Below, in pieces: positions 56,535 to 64,000 of a stretch of 64,000 bases of DNA. This DNA comes from JAGOUA01 sp964645655 (GTDB lineage Bacteria > Patescibacteriota > Patescibacteriia > 2-12-FULL-60-25): the NCBI GenBank assembly GCA_964645655.1, contig CAZXZS010000001.1, positions 310,001 through 374,000 on the forward strand. The letters are read 5' to 3'. The translations under genes and the position numbers were made by a program. Below the pieces are notes generated by a model. That model was not told the DNA's origin and did not search any database. It worked only from the letters and a program-made list of their open reading frames with translations. Numbering within the stretch: the first letter of the stretch is position 1; each line of letters starts with the position of its first letter.

Positions 56535-57971
56535 TCAGTCGAAACGGGCGAGCGGCTTGGGCCAGCGGATATAGTGGGCGCCAAATTGCCCCTTGAACCT
56601 CGAGAACCCTTTCCACGACCGGGGATCGCCGGGGAGGTAGAAGGCGTCGAACTCGAGCGTGCGATCGCCCCGCCCCTGGGCGATCTGGAACGCGTCATCC
56701 ACGAGACCGAAGGCGGCGGCCGTCTCGCGCCCCTCCGGCGTGATGAACGAGGTCACGTGGAACGTCTGTCGGATCTCGGGGATCCAGAGGGTGGCGAAGC
56801 CGGCGATCACGGACCCGCCCTCCGCCGGTTGCGCGACCCGTAGCCGAAGGGATCCGGGATGGGCCTGGTCCTTTCGTCGCAATTCCTCGCTGAAGCGGGC
56901 GATCAGCCCCTTCGGCTTGCCGCAGCGGGCGAAGGCGGCGAGATAGGTGTCCAGGTCCGCGTCGCGGATGACGTGGGCCGTCTGCTTTTTCCAGCGCTTC
57001 ACATGGCGCTTCGCATGTTCCGACCAGCCTCGGTCGTATGGTTCCATGCCGGTCGGGATCTGTGCGAAGCCGGTCAGGCGGCGGTGTCCGGAAACGGGCC
57101 AGCGGATCCAGCCCTGCGGGACATCGGTCCGTTGGATGGGTTGCCAGATGGTGAATCGCGCGCGCGTCTTGGGTGGCCGTTCGGTCGGGGCCGTATCGCC
57201 CAGGAAGTGAAGGAAATCGAACCCCGGGAGCGCACGCTGGAAGCCTGGGGCGGCCGCGGTCCCCACGGCGCGCGTCCGGCGCAGCGGCGAGAATTCGCGC
57301 TCCATGAAGGCCTGGCAGCTGTACATGTGGTGATAGGTCGGCGGAAGGGGGTCCCCGACCGTCCCTGCGCCCCAAGGCCGGAAAAGGGCGACGTGGTTGC
57401 GGAGGTACGTCCAACGCGAGATCTCCCGGCACTGCCCCCCGAAGGCGTCAAAGGCTTCCGGTTCCAGGTACGCGTTCACGAGGATCGAGCCGGTCGGGGC
57501 GAGGATACGGAGGGCGTGTCCGATGCAGGCCGCATCGCGCGTGGGCTGGCCCGTATCCCGTCCGATGAACAGGTCGAAGACGATGAGGTCATAGGCTCCT
57601 GAGAGGCTCGGCACCACCGCCAGCGCATCGCCAAGCAAGATTTTCGGGCGGTTTTTTCCCTTGATGAAGCCGAATTCGTTGGCGAGGTCACGCATCACGG
57701 GATCGATCTCCACGACGGTGAGCTTCGCGGCGGGGAACCGACGGCGATATGCCTTCAGCGAGGAGCCGATGCCGAGGCCGAGGATGAGGATCTTTCGTAC
57801 GGTCTTCGGGTTCGGTACGCGCCGGACGGCCCGCTCCCACATCGCGTCGAGGTAGGGGCCCGATTGCCCCGTATCCCCGACCGTGACCTGCCACTTCCCA
57901 AGGGTCCGCACGCAGTCGATCGTGCCGTTGATCGCTGAAGGCACCTGCCGGTGTTCGTAAAGCCAGGACAT
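56535..57971 (-). CDS. Spermidine synthase-like methyltransferase fused to an acyltransferase-like C-terminal domain
   Basis: A 478-aa protein. The N-terminal part has a SAM/dcSAM-binding site LILGLGIGSSLK (about 63-73), VVEIDPVM (86-93) and a DLIVFDLFIG strand, as in the spermidine synthase (SpeE) superfamily. The last ~200 residues look like a GNAT/FemAB-type acyltransferase (VRDADLDTYLAAF, GGSVIAGFATLW). The start at 57971 has a TATCAT -10 (57979-57984, minus strand) and would be leaderless. No polyamine pathway gene is next to it, so the reaction is unknown. Confidence 0.65.
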   Translation of the reverse strand: MSWLYEHRQVPSAINGTIDCVRTLGKWQVTVGDTGQSGPYLDAMWERAVRRVPNPKTVRKILILGLGIGSSLKAYRRRFPAAKLTVVEIDPVMRDLANEFGFIKGKNRPKILLGDALAVVPSLSGAYDLIVFDLFIGRDTGQPTRDAACIGHALRILAPTGSILVNAYLEPEAFDAFGGQCREISRWTYLRNHVALFRPWGAGTVGDPLPPTYHHMYSCQAFMEREFSPLRRTRAVGTAAAPGFQRALPGFDFLHFLGDTAPTERPPKTRARFTIWQPIQRTDVPQGWIRWPVSGHRRLTGFAQIPTGMEPYDRGWSEHAKRHVKRWKKQTAHVIRDADLDTYLAAFARCGKPKGLIARFSEELRRKDQAHPGSLRLRVAQPAEGGSVIAGFATLWIPEIRQTFHVTSFITPEGRETAAAFGLVDDAFQIAQGRGDRTLEFDAFYLPGDPRSWKGFSRFKGQFGAHYIRWPKPLARFD

Positions 57972-58012
57972 GGGCCAGATGATACAAGACGCGCACGCAA
58001 AAGCCACGGGGA

Positions 58013-58041
58013 TGGACGGGGAGGGGGAAACCTGCCACCCT
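58013..58041 (+). promoter_or_regulatory. Promoter of the 82-aa ORFan
   Basis: -35 TGGACG (58013-58018), 17-nt spacer, -10 CACCCT (58036-58041); weaker than the other ORFan promoters. Confidence 0.4.
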
Positions 58042-58083
58042 AGCGGCTGGCCCACCCACTGGTGCGCCAAGGAGGAACCCGCC

Positions 58084-58332
58084 ATGGACCTGCATGCCTT
58101 GCGCCAGCCGACGGCGCCGCTCGAGGACCTCGTCCGAGAACATGGCCGTGATGCCGTCGTCGAGGAGATCGACGAGATGATCCATCACGACATGGCCGAC
58201 TGGGCCCTCACCCACGCGCTCGCGCTGGGGCACGAGCCCCTGATCCGCAGCGCTGCCACCATCGTGAACAACGGTGGCAGCTACCCCGCCGAGGCCAAGG
58301 CCCTGGCGCGCCTGAAGCTCGGCTTGGGCTGA
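58084..58332 (+). CDS. Small ORFan, 82 aa
   Basis: Unrecognised. An all-helical soluble protein (LVREHGRDAVVEEIDEMIHHDM then DWALTHALALGHE), acidic in the first half. ATG 58084 follows GGAGGAA at about 58072-58078, a strong Shine-Dalgarno sequence. It has a terminator about 40 nt after the stop. A small regulatory or structural helical protein is possible. Confidence 0.58.
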   Translation: MDLHALRQPTAPLEDLVREHGRDAVVEEIDEMIHHDMADWALTHALALGHEPLIRSAATIVNNGGSYPAEAKALARLKLGLG

Positions 58333-58367
58333 TCGCTCCGCCGCACCTGTTCCCGGGACGCCCTTAG

Positions 58368-58394
58368 CCGGCGCGTTACCGGTTTTTTCTTTTT
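58368..58394 (+). terminator. Terminator of the 82-aa ORFan
   Basis: A CCGG/CCGG stem around CGCGTTA, followed by TTTTTTCTTTTT; moderately convincing because the stem is short. Confidence 0.5.
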
Positions 58395-58487
58395 GTGGCG
58401 CACGATGCCTTATTTTTTTGCAGGCGTATTTCTTCCCTTTATGAGGGTTTTTACGGATGGAAATGGGATGAGGAGGCCTGGGAATGA

Positions 58488-58516
58488 TTGACGAAAGAGC
58501 GGAAATGGGCTAGGCT
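58488..58516 (+). promoter_or_regulatory. Promoter of the 185-aa ORFan
   Basis: -35 TTGACG (58488-58493), 17-nt spacer, -10 TAGGCT (58511-58516). GGAGGT (58527-58532) follows as Shine-Dalgarno sequence. Confidence 0.78.
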
Positions 58517-58536
58517 CCGTTTCCATGGAGGTCCCT

Positions 58537-59094
58537 ATGGATTTCGAACGGTCCCGCGAACTCCTTCTGAAGCGTCTCCAAGACGCGTTCGGCTGCGGCC
58601 ATCCGGCCGAAGTCGACCATGCCTTCGACGCCCTGGCTGAAGAGGTCAACACGTGGGTCATCCTGCGCGATGAGGGTGACGAGGTCCGCGAGGCGTTTCT
58701 GCGGCCGTTCTGGCGCCGCTTGCGCGCGTTCCACGCCCAGCTCGTGGGGACGGAAGGGGTAAGCCCTGCCTTCACTGCCCGCCTCCGGGGCCAGATGGAC
58801 CTGATCCGGTATCTGGTCCACAACGGCTACGGAACCAACAGGCTCGACCTGATCCAGCAGAACCAGGGTCTCCTCGACGCCCTCGAGAAGGGCGGCCCCC
58901 AAACCGTGCTGGAGCTCGCCCCGTCGTTCGAGGGTGGCGACCCGTGGCAGCAAGACGCGGGCATCCAGGAGCTGATCGGGGCCTTGCTCGATGACCGAGT
59001 GATCTGCCTCGCCAATCCGCCTACGGATCCACCGACCTACGAGCTCACCCTGTCCGGTCGTGGGGCGCTCGCGGACCTGCGTATCGGCCCCTGA
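58537..59094 (+). CDS. ORFan protein, 185 aa, possible winged-helix C terminus
   Basis: Not recognised. Mostly helical. The C-terminal segment (DDRVICLANPP, YELTLSGRGALADLRI) resembles the wing of a winged-helix domain, so DNA binding is possible but unproven. ATG 58537 was chosen because GGAGGT lies 4 nt upstream; ATG 58525 would place the Shine-Dalgarno sequence inside the gene. Has its own promoter and terminator. Confidence 0.62.
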   Translation: MDFERSRELLLKRLQDAFGCGHPAEVDHAFDALAEEVNTWVILRDEGDEVREAFLRPFWRRLRAFHAQLVGTEGVSPAFTARLRGQMDLIRYLVHNGYGTNRLDLIQQNQGLLDALEKGGPQTVLELAPSFEGGDPWQQDAGIQELIGALLDDRVICLANPPTDPPTYELTLSGRGALADLRIGP

Positions 59095-59123
59095 CCGTTC
59101 GGACGTTCCGAGCGGTCTTTTTT
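59092..59123 (+). terminator. Terminator of the 185-aa ORFan
   Basis: GACCGTTCGGA pairs with TCCGAGCGGTC (one mismatch), followed by seven T. Confidence 0.75.
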
Positions 59124-59245
59124 TGCGTCCCTATCCGCGCGCGTCTCGTTGACCGTCTCTTTATCGCGTGAGGCTCTGTCTGGAGGCGGCAGCTAAAAAG
59201 CGTCTTATGGGCCCATCCTCGGCAGGCCGTCTGAGGAACGCAAAA

Positions 59246-59275
59246 GAAAAAAACGACCCGCGGTTTCGGGTCAGG
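59246..59275 (-). terminator. Terminator of the double-zinc-ribbon gene
   Basis: On the minus strand GACCCG pairs with CGGGTC around AAACCG, followed by a T tract. Between 59124 and 59245 no gene is seen. Confidence 0.65.
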
Positions 59276-60005
59276 TGTCTTGGTCGGGAGGGGCCTTGCC
59301 GTCCATGATCTTGGCGATGCAGGGCTCGCAGGCGTAGCCGCCTTGGATGGTCTTGGTCGTGCCGTCGATCGCCTTGAACGACGAGAACGTCTCCCTTGTC
59401 AGGCGCTGCTGGCGCTGCGCTTCCTGGCGGCCGAAGACCCAGCGCTCGAGCCCCTTCGTCCCGCACAGGGGACACGCCGGGCCGATGTCGACCGACCAGT
59501 CGTCGAACCCGTGGCGCGTCGCCCAGGCCGCATCGAGCGCCTGCGCTGGTGAGAGGTCGCCGCAGACGGTCGCGAGGGGGACGTCGGGGAATTGGCGGAC
59601 GGTGCGCGCGACGGCGGCGCCGAAACGGGTGCGATCCCGTTCGTCGGGCGCGATGGCCGTGAGGTGGATGCCTTCGGCATCGAACGTGCCGCGGGTGAGG
59701 GCGATCCCGTCCGCGCGCAGGGCCGTCACCAGGGCGTTGCCGATGCGCCGGTGGAGCGCCTCCCGCTTGCGGAGCGCGGGGCCATCGATGAGCCGCTCGC
59801 GCAGCCTGGTGTAGACGAGGGCGGGCAGGGTGACGGGGGCCCCGAGGACGAGGGAAAGGAACCCGTCCCCCGACTGGTCCTCCCGCTTCTCGACGAGCGT
59901 GTAGTAGATCCCGCCGATCGCCATGCAGGTGAGGCTGTAGGGGACGATGGTGTAGGCGGCGAACAGGCCGAGCTTGAAGAGTCGGTTGCGTTGCGCGTCG
60001 TTCAT
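59271..60005 (-). CDS. Membrane protein with C-terminal CxxC zinc pairs, 244 aa
   Basis: Two N-terminal hydrophobic helices (about residues 12-34 and 48-62) precede a soluble region. CPLC and CEPC in GPACPLCGTKG and GGYACEPCIAKIMD are two CxxC pairs about 50 residues apart, so a zinc ribbon is likely. No family is recognised. The start at 60005 has an AAAGGA Shine-Dalgarno sequence and a TTGACA promoter at 60038-60065; the longer frame from 60485 is out of keeping with this. Confidence 0.65.
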   Translation of the reverse strand: MNDAQRNRLFKLGLFAAYTIVPYSLTCMAIGGIYYTLVEKREDQSGDGFLSLVLGAPVTLPALVYTRLRERLIDGPALRKREALHRRIGNALVTALRADGIALTRGTFDAEGIHLTAIAPDERDRTRFGAAVARTVRQFPDVPLATVCGDLSPAQALDAAWATRHGFDDWSVDIGPACPLCGTKGLERWVFGRQEAQRQQRLTRETFSSFKAIDGTTKTIQGGYACEPCIAKIMDGKAPPDQDT

Positions 60006-60037
60006 GCGCCGGTCCTTTCGTTGGGGTGGCAGGCACG

Positions 60038-60065
60038 AGGTTAGCAGGCTTGCTTCCGTTGTCAA
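60038..60065 (-). promoter_or_regulatory. Promoter of the double-CxxC membrane gene
   Basis: On the minus strand -35 TTGACA (60060-60065), 16-nt spacer, -10 TAACCT (60038-60043). Confidence 0.75.
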
Positions 60066-60076
60066 TGCGGGAGGGA

Positions 60077-60104
60077 TTGCCTCGAGGATGAGGTCGGGTA
60101 TGCT
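60077..60104 (+). promoter_or_regulatory. nfi promoter, leaderless
   Basis: -35 TTGCCT (60077-60082), 16-nt spacer, -10 TATGCT (60099-60104), ending 7 nt before ATG 60111. Confidence 0.68.
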
Positions 60105-60110
60105 TTTCCT

Positions 60111-60812
60111 ATGCCTGACCTCTCTCATCCGTGGGATCTGTCTCCGACGGCGGCGATTGCCCTTCAGGCCCGTTTGCGCGACCACATTCGCCTTACGCCT
60201 CTCGCGACGCCGCCCCGCCTCATCGCCGGGGCCGACGTGAGCATGGAATGGCATTCGGACGTCGTGTTCGCGGGGTTCGTGGTCCTCACCTTTCCCGGCC
60301 TCGAGATCGTCGATCGGGCCGCGGCCCAGGCGATGGCCACGTTCCCGTATGTACCGGGCCTGCTTTCGTTCCGGGAGATCCCTTCGCTGTTGCAGGCGTG
60401 GGAAAAGCTCGCCACGAAACCGGATCTTGTCTTCGTCGATGGCGTCGGCATCGCCCATCCGCGCAGGCTGGGGATCGCGACGCATTTGGGCCTGCGGATC
60501 GATCGGCCCACGATCGGCTGCGCGAAGAGCGTCCTTACCGGAGTCTACGACGAGCCGGCGCCGACGTCGGGCGCGACCTCCCTCTTGCGTGATCCGGTTA
60601 CGCGTGAGCCGCTCGGCATGGCGGTGCGGACCAAGGCGAGGGTAAAGCCCATGTTCATTTCACCGGGGAATGACCTGACGATCCAGGATGCGGTCGATCT
60701 TGTTCTGGCGTGCACCAAAACATATCGCATGCCGGAACCGACGCGCCAGGCGCATCTCTTCGTGAATGAGGTGCGGCGGGCGGCAAAGGGGGCGTGCGCC
60801 CCATCCGCCTAA
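60111..60812 (+). CDS. nfi: Endonuclease V (deoxyinosine 3' endonuclease)
   Basis: A 233-aa repair enzyme that nicks DNA next to deoxyinosine. Motifs: GADVSMEW, YVPGLLSFREIP, VDGVGIAHPRRLGIATHLG with the catalytic Asp, and GCAKSVLTG. Length is normal. The promoter suggests a leaderless transcript. It is divergent from the double-CxxC membrane gene. Confidence 0.92.
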   Translation: MPDLSHPWDLSPTAAIALQARLRDHIRLTPLATPPRLIAGADVSMEWHSDVVFAGFVVLTFPGLEIVDRAAAQAMATFPYVPGLLSFREIPSLLQAWEKLATKPDLVFVDGVGIAHPRRLGIATHLGLRIDRPTIGCAKSVLTGVYDEPAPTSGATSLLRDPVTREPLGMAVRTKARVKPMFISPGNDLTIQDAVDLVLACTKTYRMPEPTRQAHLFVNEVRRAAKGACAPSA

Positions 60813-60819
60813 GCGCAGC

Positions 60820-60848
60820 TGGACGGATATGCGGGAGGGGCCTATCTT
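60820..60848 (+). promoter_or_regulatory. Promoter of the FAD-Rieske oxidoreductase
   Basis: -35 TGGACG (60820-60825), 17-nt spacer, -10 TATCTT (60843-60848). Confidence 0.6.
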
Positions 60849-60882
60849 AAAAATGAGCCCTATTATTAGCGCATCGTTTCCT

Positions 60883-62376
60883 ATGCGTTCATCCTACTGG
60901 CTGGATACGGTTCCTCCGGAGCGGCGCTTCCCGCCGTTGTCCGGCGACCAGGCCGCCGATGTCGCGGTGATTGGTGCCGGCATCACCGGCCTCATGACCG
61001 CCTACGGCCTGGTCCGCGCCGGAAAACGGGTTATCGTTCTGGAAAAAGACACCGTGGGCGCCGGCGAGACGGCCCATACCACGGCGTTCCTCATGTACCC
61101 GACGGACGCCTCGTTGCAGGAGCTCCATGGAACCTTCGGTGATGCGGGCGCGAAGGCCGCCTGGCAATCGGGAAAAGGGGCGATCGACCTTCTTGAGGAG
61201 GCCATTCAGCGTGAGGGTATCGCCTGCGATTTCAAGCGGATTCCCGCGTACCTGTACGCGACGGATGAGGACGGGTGGCAAGGCCTGAAGAAAGAGCAGG
61301 AATTGGCCAAGGAATTTGGGTTCCGTACCTCCCTTTCGGAAGCGGGGGCGCCCTTCTCCTCGCGGGGCGTGTTGACGGTTCCGGGCCAGGCGAAATTCCA
61401 CCCGCGCGCGTTTTTGCGGGGGCTTGCGGAGGCGGTCATCCGTCATGGCGGGACGATCTACGAGGGAACGATGGTCGAGCGATTCGACGCGCAAGACGCC
61501 CATCGCCTTCTGACCCGGCGGGGTTCCGTGACGGCTCGCCAGGTCGTGATCGCGACGCACGCCCCCATGGGGCATCCCATCGAGGTCCCGAGCCGTCTGC
61601 AGGCGACACAGTCCTATGCGTTGGCGGTTGCCGTACCGATGGGAACGCTTCCCGAGGCCCTGTATCTTGATACGGAGAAGCCCTACCACTATCTCCGTGT
61701 CGATCCCCGAGAAGGGCATGATCTCCTGATCCTTGGAGGCGAAGACCGTCCGACGGGCGATGGTGAAAACACCGCCGACCGATTTCAGGCCCTGGAGACC
61801 CATCTCAAGACGCGTCTCATCCCCGGCGTACCGGTTGAGACGGTCGCGCGTTGGAGCGGCGAGATCTTCTCGACCGCGGACGGGCTGCCCTACATCGGTC
61901 ATTCCTTTACGGAAAAAGACCATTACGTCGCATCCGGGTATGCGGGGAACGGCATGACGTTCGGGGCGGTCGCTGCCATGGTCATTTGCGACCTCATTTT
62001 GGGAAGGGTATCCGCATATGCCGATCTGTATTCTCCGCAACGCCTGAAAGGGGTTGGCGCTACCTTGTCTTTTGGGGCGCATTTCGCCAAGGAGCTGGTG
62101 AGGCGCGTCGTCCAGTCCGCGGAAGTGGACCTGAAGGACCTGCCTGCCGGCCAAGGGCGCATCATTGAGCGCGATGGCAAGAAGATCGCCGTCTTCCGCA
62201 CGCCGGCGGGCGATCTGATCGGCTGTTCGGCGATCTGCACGCATTTGGGATGCGTGGTCGCCTGGAACCAGGCGGAAACGACGTGGGACTGCCCCTGCCA
62301 TGGAAGCCGGTTCAGCCATAAAGGCAAGACGCTGAACGGTCCAGCGACGGAGGATTTGGCGCGCGTCGATCTTTGA
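60883..62376 (+). CDS. FAD-dependent oxidoreductase fused to a C-terminal Rieske domain
   Basis: A 497-aa protein. The N-terminal dinucleotide-binding motif VIGAGITGLMTA (Gly31, Gly33, Gly36) and a late YIGHSF/YAGNGMTFGAV segment are typical of DAO-type flavoproteins. The C-terminal Rieske domain has CTHLGC (Cys452, His454, Cys457) and CPCHGS (Cys470, His473, plus Cys472), including the extra Cys pair of high-potential Rieske centres. Bacillus YhfW has a similar fusion. Start: ATG 60883 is used because the -10 TATCTT (60843-60848) predicts a start near 60855; ATG 60853 is possible. Substrate unknown. Confidence 0.88.
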   Translation: MRSSYWLDTVPPERRFPPLSGDQAADVAVIGAGITGLMTAYGLVRAGKRVIVLEKDTVGAGETAHTTAFLMYPTDASLQELHGTFGDAGAKAAWQSGKGAIDLLEEAIQREGIACDFKRIPAYLYATDEDGWQGLKKEQELAKEFGFRTSLSEAGAPFSSRGVLTVPGQAKFHPRAFLRGLAEAVIRHGGTIYEGTMVERFDAQDAHRLLTRRGSVTARQVVIATHAPMGHPIEVPSRLQATQSYALAVAVPMGTLPEALYLDTEKPYHYLRVDPREGHDLLILGGEDRPTGDGENTADRFQALETHLKTRLIPGVPVETVARWSGEIFSTADGLPYIGHSFTEKDHYVASGYAGNGMTFGAVAAMVICDLILGRVSAYADLYSPQRLKGVGATLSFGAHFAKELVRRVVQSAEVDLKDLPAGQGRIIERDGKKIAVFRTPAGDLIGCSAICTHLGCVVAWNQAETTWDCPCHGSRFSHKGKTLNGPATEDLARVDL

Positions 62377-62392
62377 AAAAGGGGGGTGGAAC

Positions 62393-62424
62393 GAAAAGAG
62401 GCTCACAAATGAGTCTCTTTTTTG
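62393..62424. terminator. Bidirectional terminator
   Basis: AAAAGAGGCTCA pairs with TGAGTCTCTTTT (one mismatch) around CAAA, between convergent genes. Confidence 0.75.
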
Positions 62425-62437
62425 ATGATGCCTCGCC

Positions 62438-63706
62438 TCAGCGTCGATAGACGTGAACCCCGCGCACCGTCGTGCTGGTCGTGAACCCATCCAGGAAGGC
62501 GCGCTCCTCCTGCGAAAGGGTTTCCGGGAGGAAGACGAACACGGTGCGTGCGGACGCTTGGACCTGCGGATCGCGCGGAAAACGGATGAAGGTCGTGCCG
62601 AGGAGGTAATTCCAATCATAGCCGTAGTCGCCGGCGACCAGGGGCGTGGACGTGCCCGTCGCGAGGCTGCGGAGCGTGGCGATGTCAGCCGAGGTCCGCT
62701 GGGGAGCCGTTTCCGTTAGGGGTCGCCAGAGGAGGTGGAGATCGAAGCCCGCCAGGATGCCCACAAGGGTCGCTGCGGCCACGATCACGGGTCGTTTTGC
62801 GTCTTGGAGCTTCAGGACGCCCCAAATGGCGAGCGGGAGCGCATACGAGACGTAATACGGGGCCGGATTCTTGTAGAGATAAGCGGCGAAGAGCGCGATG
62901 GTCGCGAGATAGGCGAGGGTCTCTTTTTTCGGGCGGCCTTCCGTCCACCAGGCGCCTAGCGCAAGGATGGCCGCGCTCCCGATCAAGCGCGTGCCTTCGC
63001 CGCGCCAAACCCACACGAGCCGTGCCCAGCCCACGGCTTCGCTTCGCTTGGCCAGGTCAACGGCATCGGCCAACGCGAACGGGTTCGTGCCGAGCCAGAG
63101 GGTGACGAGGCCCGTGTGGGCGAGCAGCAGGATCGCGGTTCCGCCGACCTGCCAACGCGATGGGGCCTCCGGTCGTTCTTGCCAGGCCCGCCAAAGGGCG
63201 TAACTGACGAGGGGAAGGAGCAGGACACCTTGGATCTGCGACCAGACGGCGAGCAGGTAGCCGCCGACAAGGAACCGAAGCGAGACGCGTTCGCGTGCCC
63301 CGAGGCCATAGACGATAAGCGCGAACCCGAGCGCTAAAAATGAGGTCTGAAAGCCCTGTCCGGTCCAGGTGACGCTCGCCGCGTGAAGGAGGATCGGCGC
63401 GAGGAGCAGCAGGGAGGTTGCGCGGCCCCGCTTCAGGACCAGCGCGAACAGGATCCACGCGGCCCCAAGGTCAGCCAGGAGCGTCGGGAGCCTCACCGCG
63501 AGGATCGTCGATCCGAATAGGGCCTGGCTCGCGAGGCTGATCCACCGGCCCAACGGCGGATGGGGGACGGGGATGTTGAGGGCGTATTTCGCGGGATCGG
63601 TTGACAGGACGCCGCGCGATACGCTCCACGCGAAGAAGGTGACGACGAGCGCCGTCCAAGCCGTCATCAGGCCGATCATCCATCGGCGCTCATTGGGTGA
63701 GGCCAT
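62438..63706 (-). CDS. GT-C type membrane glycosyltransferase-like protein
   Basis: A 422-aa protein with about ten membrane helices. The first extracytoplasmic loop has STDPAKYALNIPVPHPPLG, with an Asp and a PHPPLG motif that resemble GT39/ArnT-type enzymes using lipid-linked sugars. The C-terminal soluble part (TFIRFPRDPQVQ, TVFVFLPETLSQEER) is extracytoplasmic. The substrate cannot be named. It overlaps the following partial gene by 17 nt on the same strand, so both form an operon. Confidence 0.78.
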   Translation of the reverse strand: MASPNERRWMIGLMTAWTALVVTFFAWSVSRGVLSTDPAKYALNIPVPHPPLGRWISLASQALFGSTILAVRLPTLLADLGAAWILFALVLKRGRATSLLLLAPILLHAASVTWTGQGFQTSFLALGFALIVYGLGARERVSLRFLVGGYLLAVWSQIQGVLLLPLVSYALWRAWQERPEAPSRWQVGGTAILLLAHTGLVTLWLGTNPFALADAVDLAKRSEAVGWARLVWVWRGEGTRLIGSAAILALGAWWTEGRPKKETLAYLATIALFAAYLYKNPAPYYVSYALPLAIWGVLKLQDAKRPVIVAAATLVGILAGFDLHLLWRPLTETAPQRTSADIATLRSLATGTSTPLVAGDYGYDWNYLLGTTFIRFPRDPQVQASARTVFVFLPETLSQEERAFLDGFTTSTTVRGVHVYRR

Positions 63707-64000
63707 AGGACCAGATATATTGCATCGGTTCCGTCCGCGACCAGCCGACGTTGAGCGTCTTTCGCGGCGTATGGGAGGTCACGAGGTTCGGCTGCTCGAC
63801 CATGAACAGCTCGCAACCGGTCGGGTCGCACCCCAGCCGATCGATCACGAAAAACGAGCGTGGGACGCCGTGGTCGTCACGCAGGCTGTTGAGGATCATG
63901 GTGAGCTGCGCGCGAACCTCGCCGGACAGGTAGAGGGCACGAAGGTTCCAGCCGCGCCGCAAGAGGGTCGCGCCGATCACGATCGTCACGAGGGCACTGA
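63690..64000 (-). CDS. Partial hypothetical protein, 5' end outside the window
   Basis: The frame is open to the window edge at 64000 and stops at 63690. It starts visibly as SALVTIVIGATLLRRGW, a hydrophobic stretch that may be the end of a transmembrane helix, and continues with an extracytoplasmic part (FFVIDRLGCDPTGCELFMVEQ) containing two Cys. An internal GTG at 63987-63989 is only one of several possible starts. It precedes the GT-C type gene in the same operon. Confidence 0.6.
   Translation of the reverse strand, partial: SALVTIVIGATLLRRGWNLRALYLSGEVRAQLTMILNSLRDDHGVPRSFFVIDRLGCDPTGCELFMVEQPNLVTSHTPRKTLNVGWSRTEPMQYIWSYGLTQ

Noticed and set aside
1..64000. CRISPR array, insertion sequence, prophage or rRNA operon
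   Set aside because: No regularly spaced repeats, transposase, phage structural gene or rRNA sequence was seen in any part of the window.

Overview
The window looks like a GC-rich bacterial chromosome segment from a reduced-genome lineage, most likely Candidate Phyla Radiation (Patescibacteria, Parcubacteria-like). The reasons are gene-level, not a database match: an alanyl-tRNA synthetase that stops after its editing domain, a short EF-Ts, a RelA/SpoT protein without the C-terminal regulatory domains, many small zinc-ribbon proteins, DUF3048 and DUF5671 proteins, CPR-style DsbA-like proteins, a type IV pilus cluster, and almost no biosynthetic genes. TGA is used normally as a stop codon by many genes. 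There is one tRNA (Val, CAC), and I see no rRNA, CRISPR array, insertion sequence or prophage.

Layout. 1-7.6 kb: cell-wall enzymes (L,D-transpeptidase, D,D-carboxypeptidase), rlmN, mnmA and alaS. 7.7-9.3 kb: two ORFan units. 9.5-12.9 kb: rpsB, tsf, a LOG-family protein and rodA. 13.0-16.1 kb: an accessory island with an ORF interrupted by an in-frame UGA, an AT-rich consensus promoter with a hairpin leader, a long structured untranslated RNA and a DHH-like protein. 16.1-24.1 kb: gyrB, membrane proteins, bL25, DUF3048, tRNA-Val and prmC. 24.1-26.3 kb: two ORFans. 26.4-33.6 kb: cardiolipin synthase, Kef-type antiporter, parAB, an ORFan and relA/spoT. 33.7-39.1 kb: membrane and hypothetical proteins, engB, recJ and RNase H. 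39.1-44.2 kb: a duplicated-domain membrane protein, then pilM, a MshEN-like protein, a response regulator, a prepilin and a prepilin peptidase. 44.2-50.9 kb: two RNA methyltransferases, a glycosyltransferase, a Rieske protein, murJ and lepA. 50.9-58 kb: a frameshifted low-GC gene, gatC-gatA, a HEPN-like protein, lgt, two DsbA-like proteins and a methyltransferase/acyltransferase fusion. 58-64 kb: more ORFans, endonuclease V, a FAD-Rieske oxidoreductase and a GT-C type membrane protein.

A pattern runs through the whole window. Most core genes have a -10 box ending about 7 nt before the start codon and no Shine-Dalgarno sequence, so they are probably transcribed as leaderless or nearly leaderless mRNAs. 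The unrecognised ORFans instead have a near-consensus -35/-10 pair with 16-17 nt spacing, a real leader, usually a Shine-Dalgarno sequence and usually their own hairpin terminator. The two groups of genes therefore appear to be expressed in different ways.

The best candidates for something undescribed are the 13.0-16.1 kb island (UGA-interrupted ORF with an adjoining 10-bp hairpin; structured RNA with two hairpins whose loops are complementary; DHH protein with its motifs in reversed order) and the ORFan expression modules as a class. All calls come from reading the sequence; none was tested by database search or folding software.
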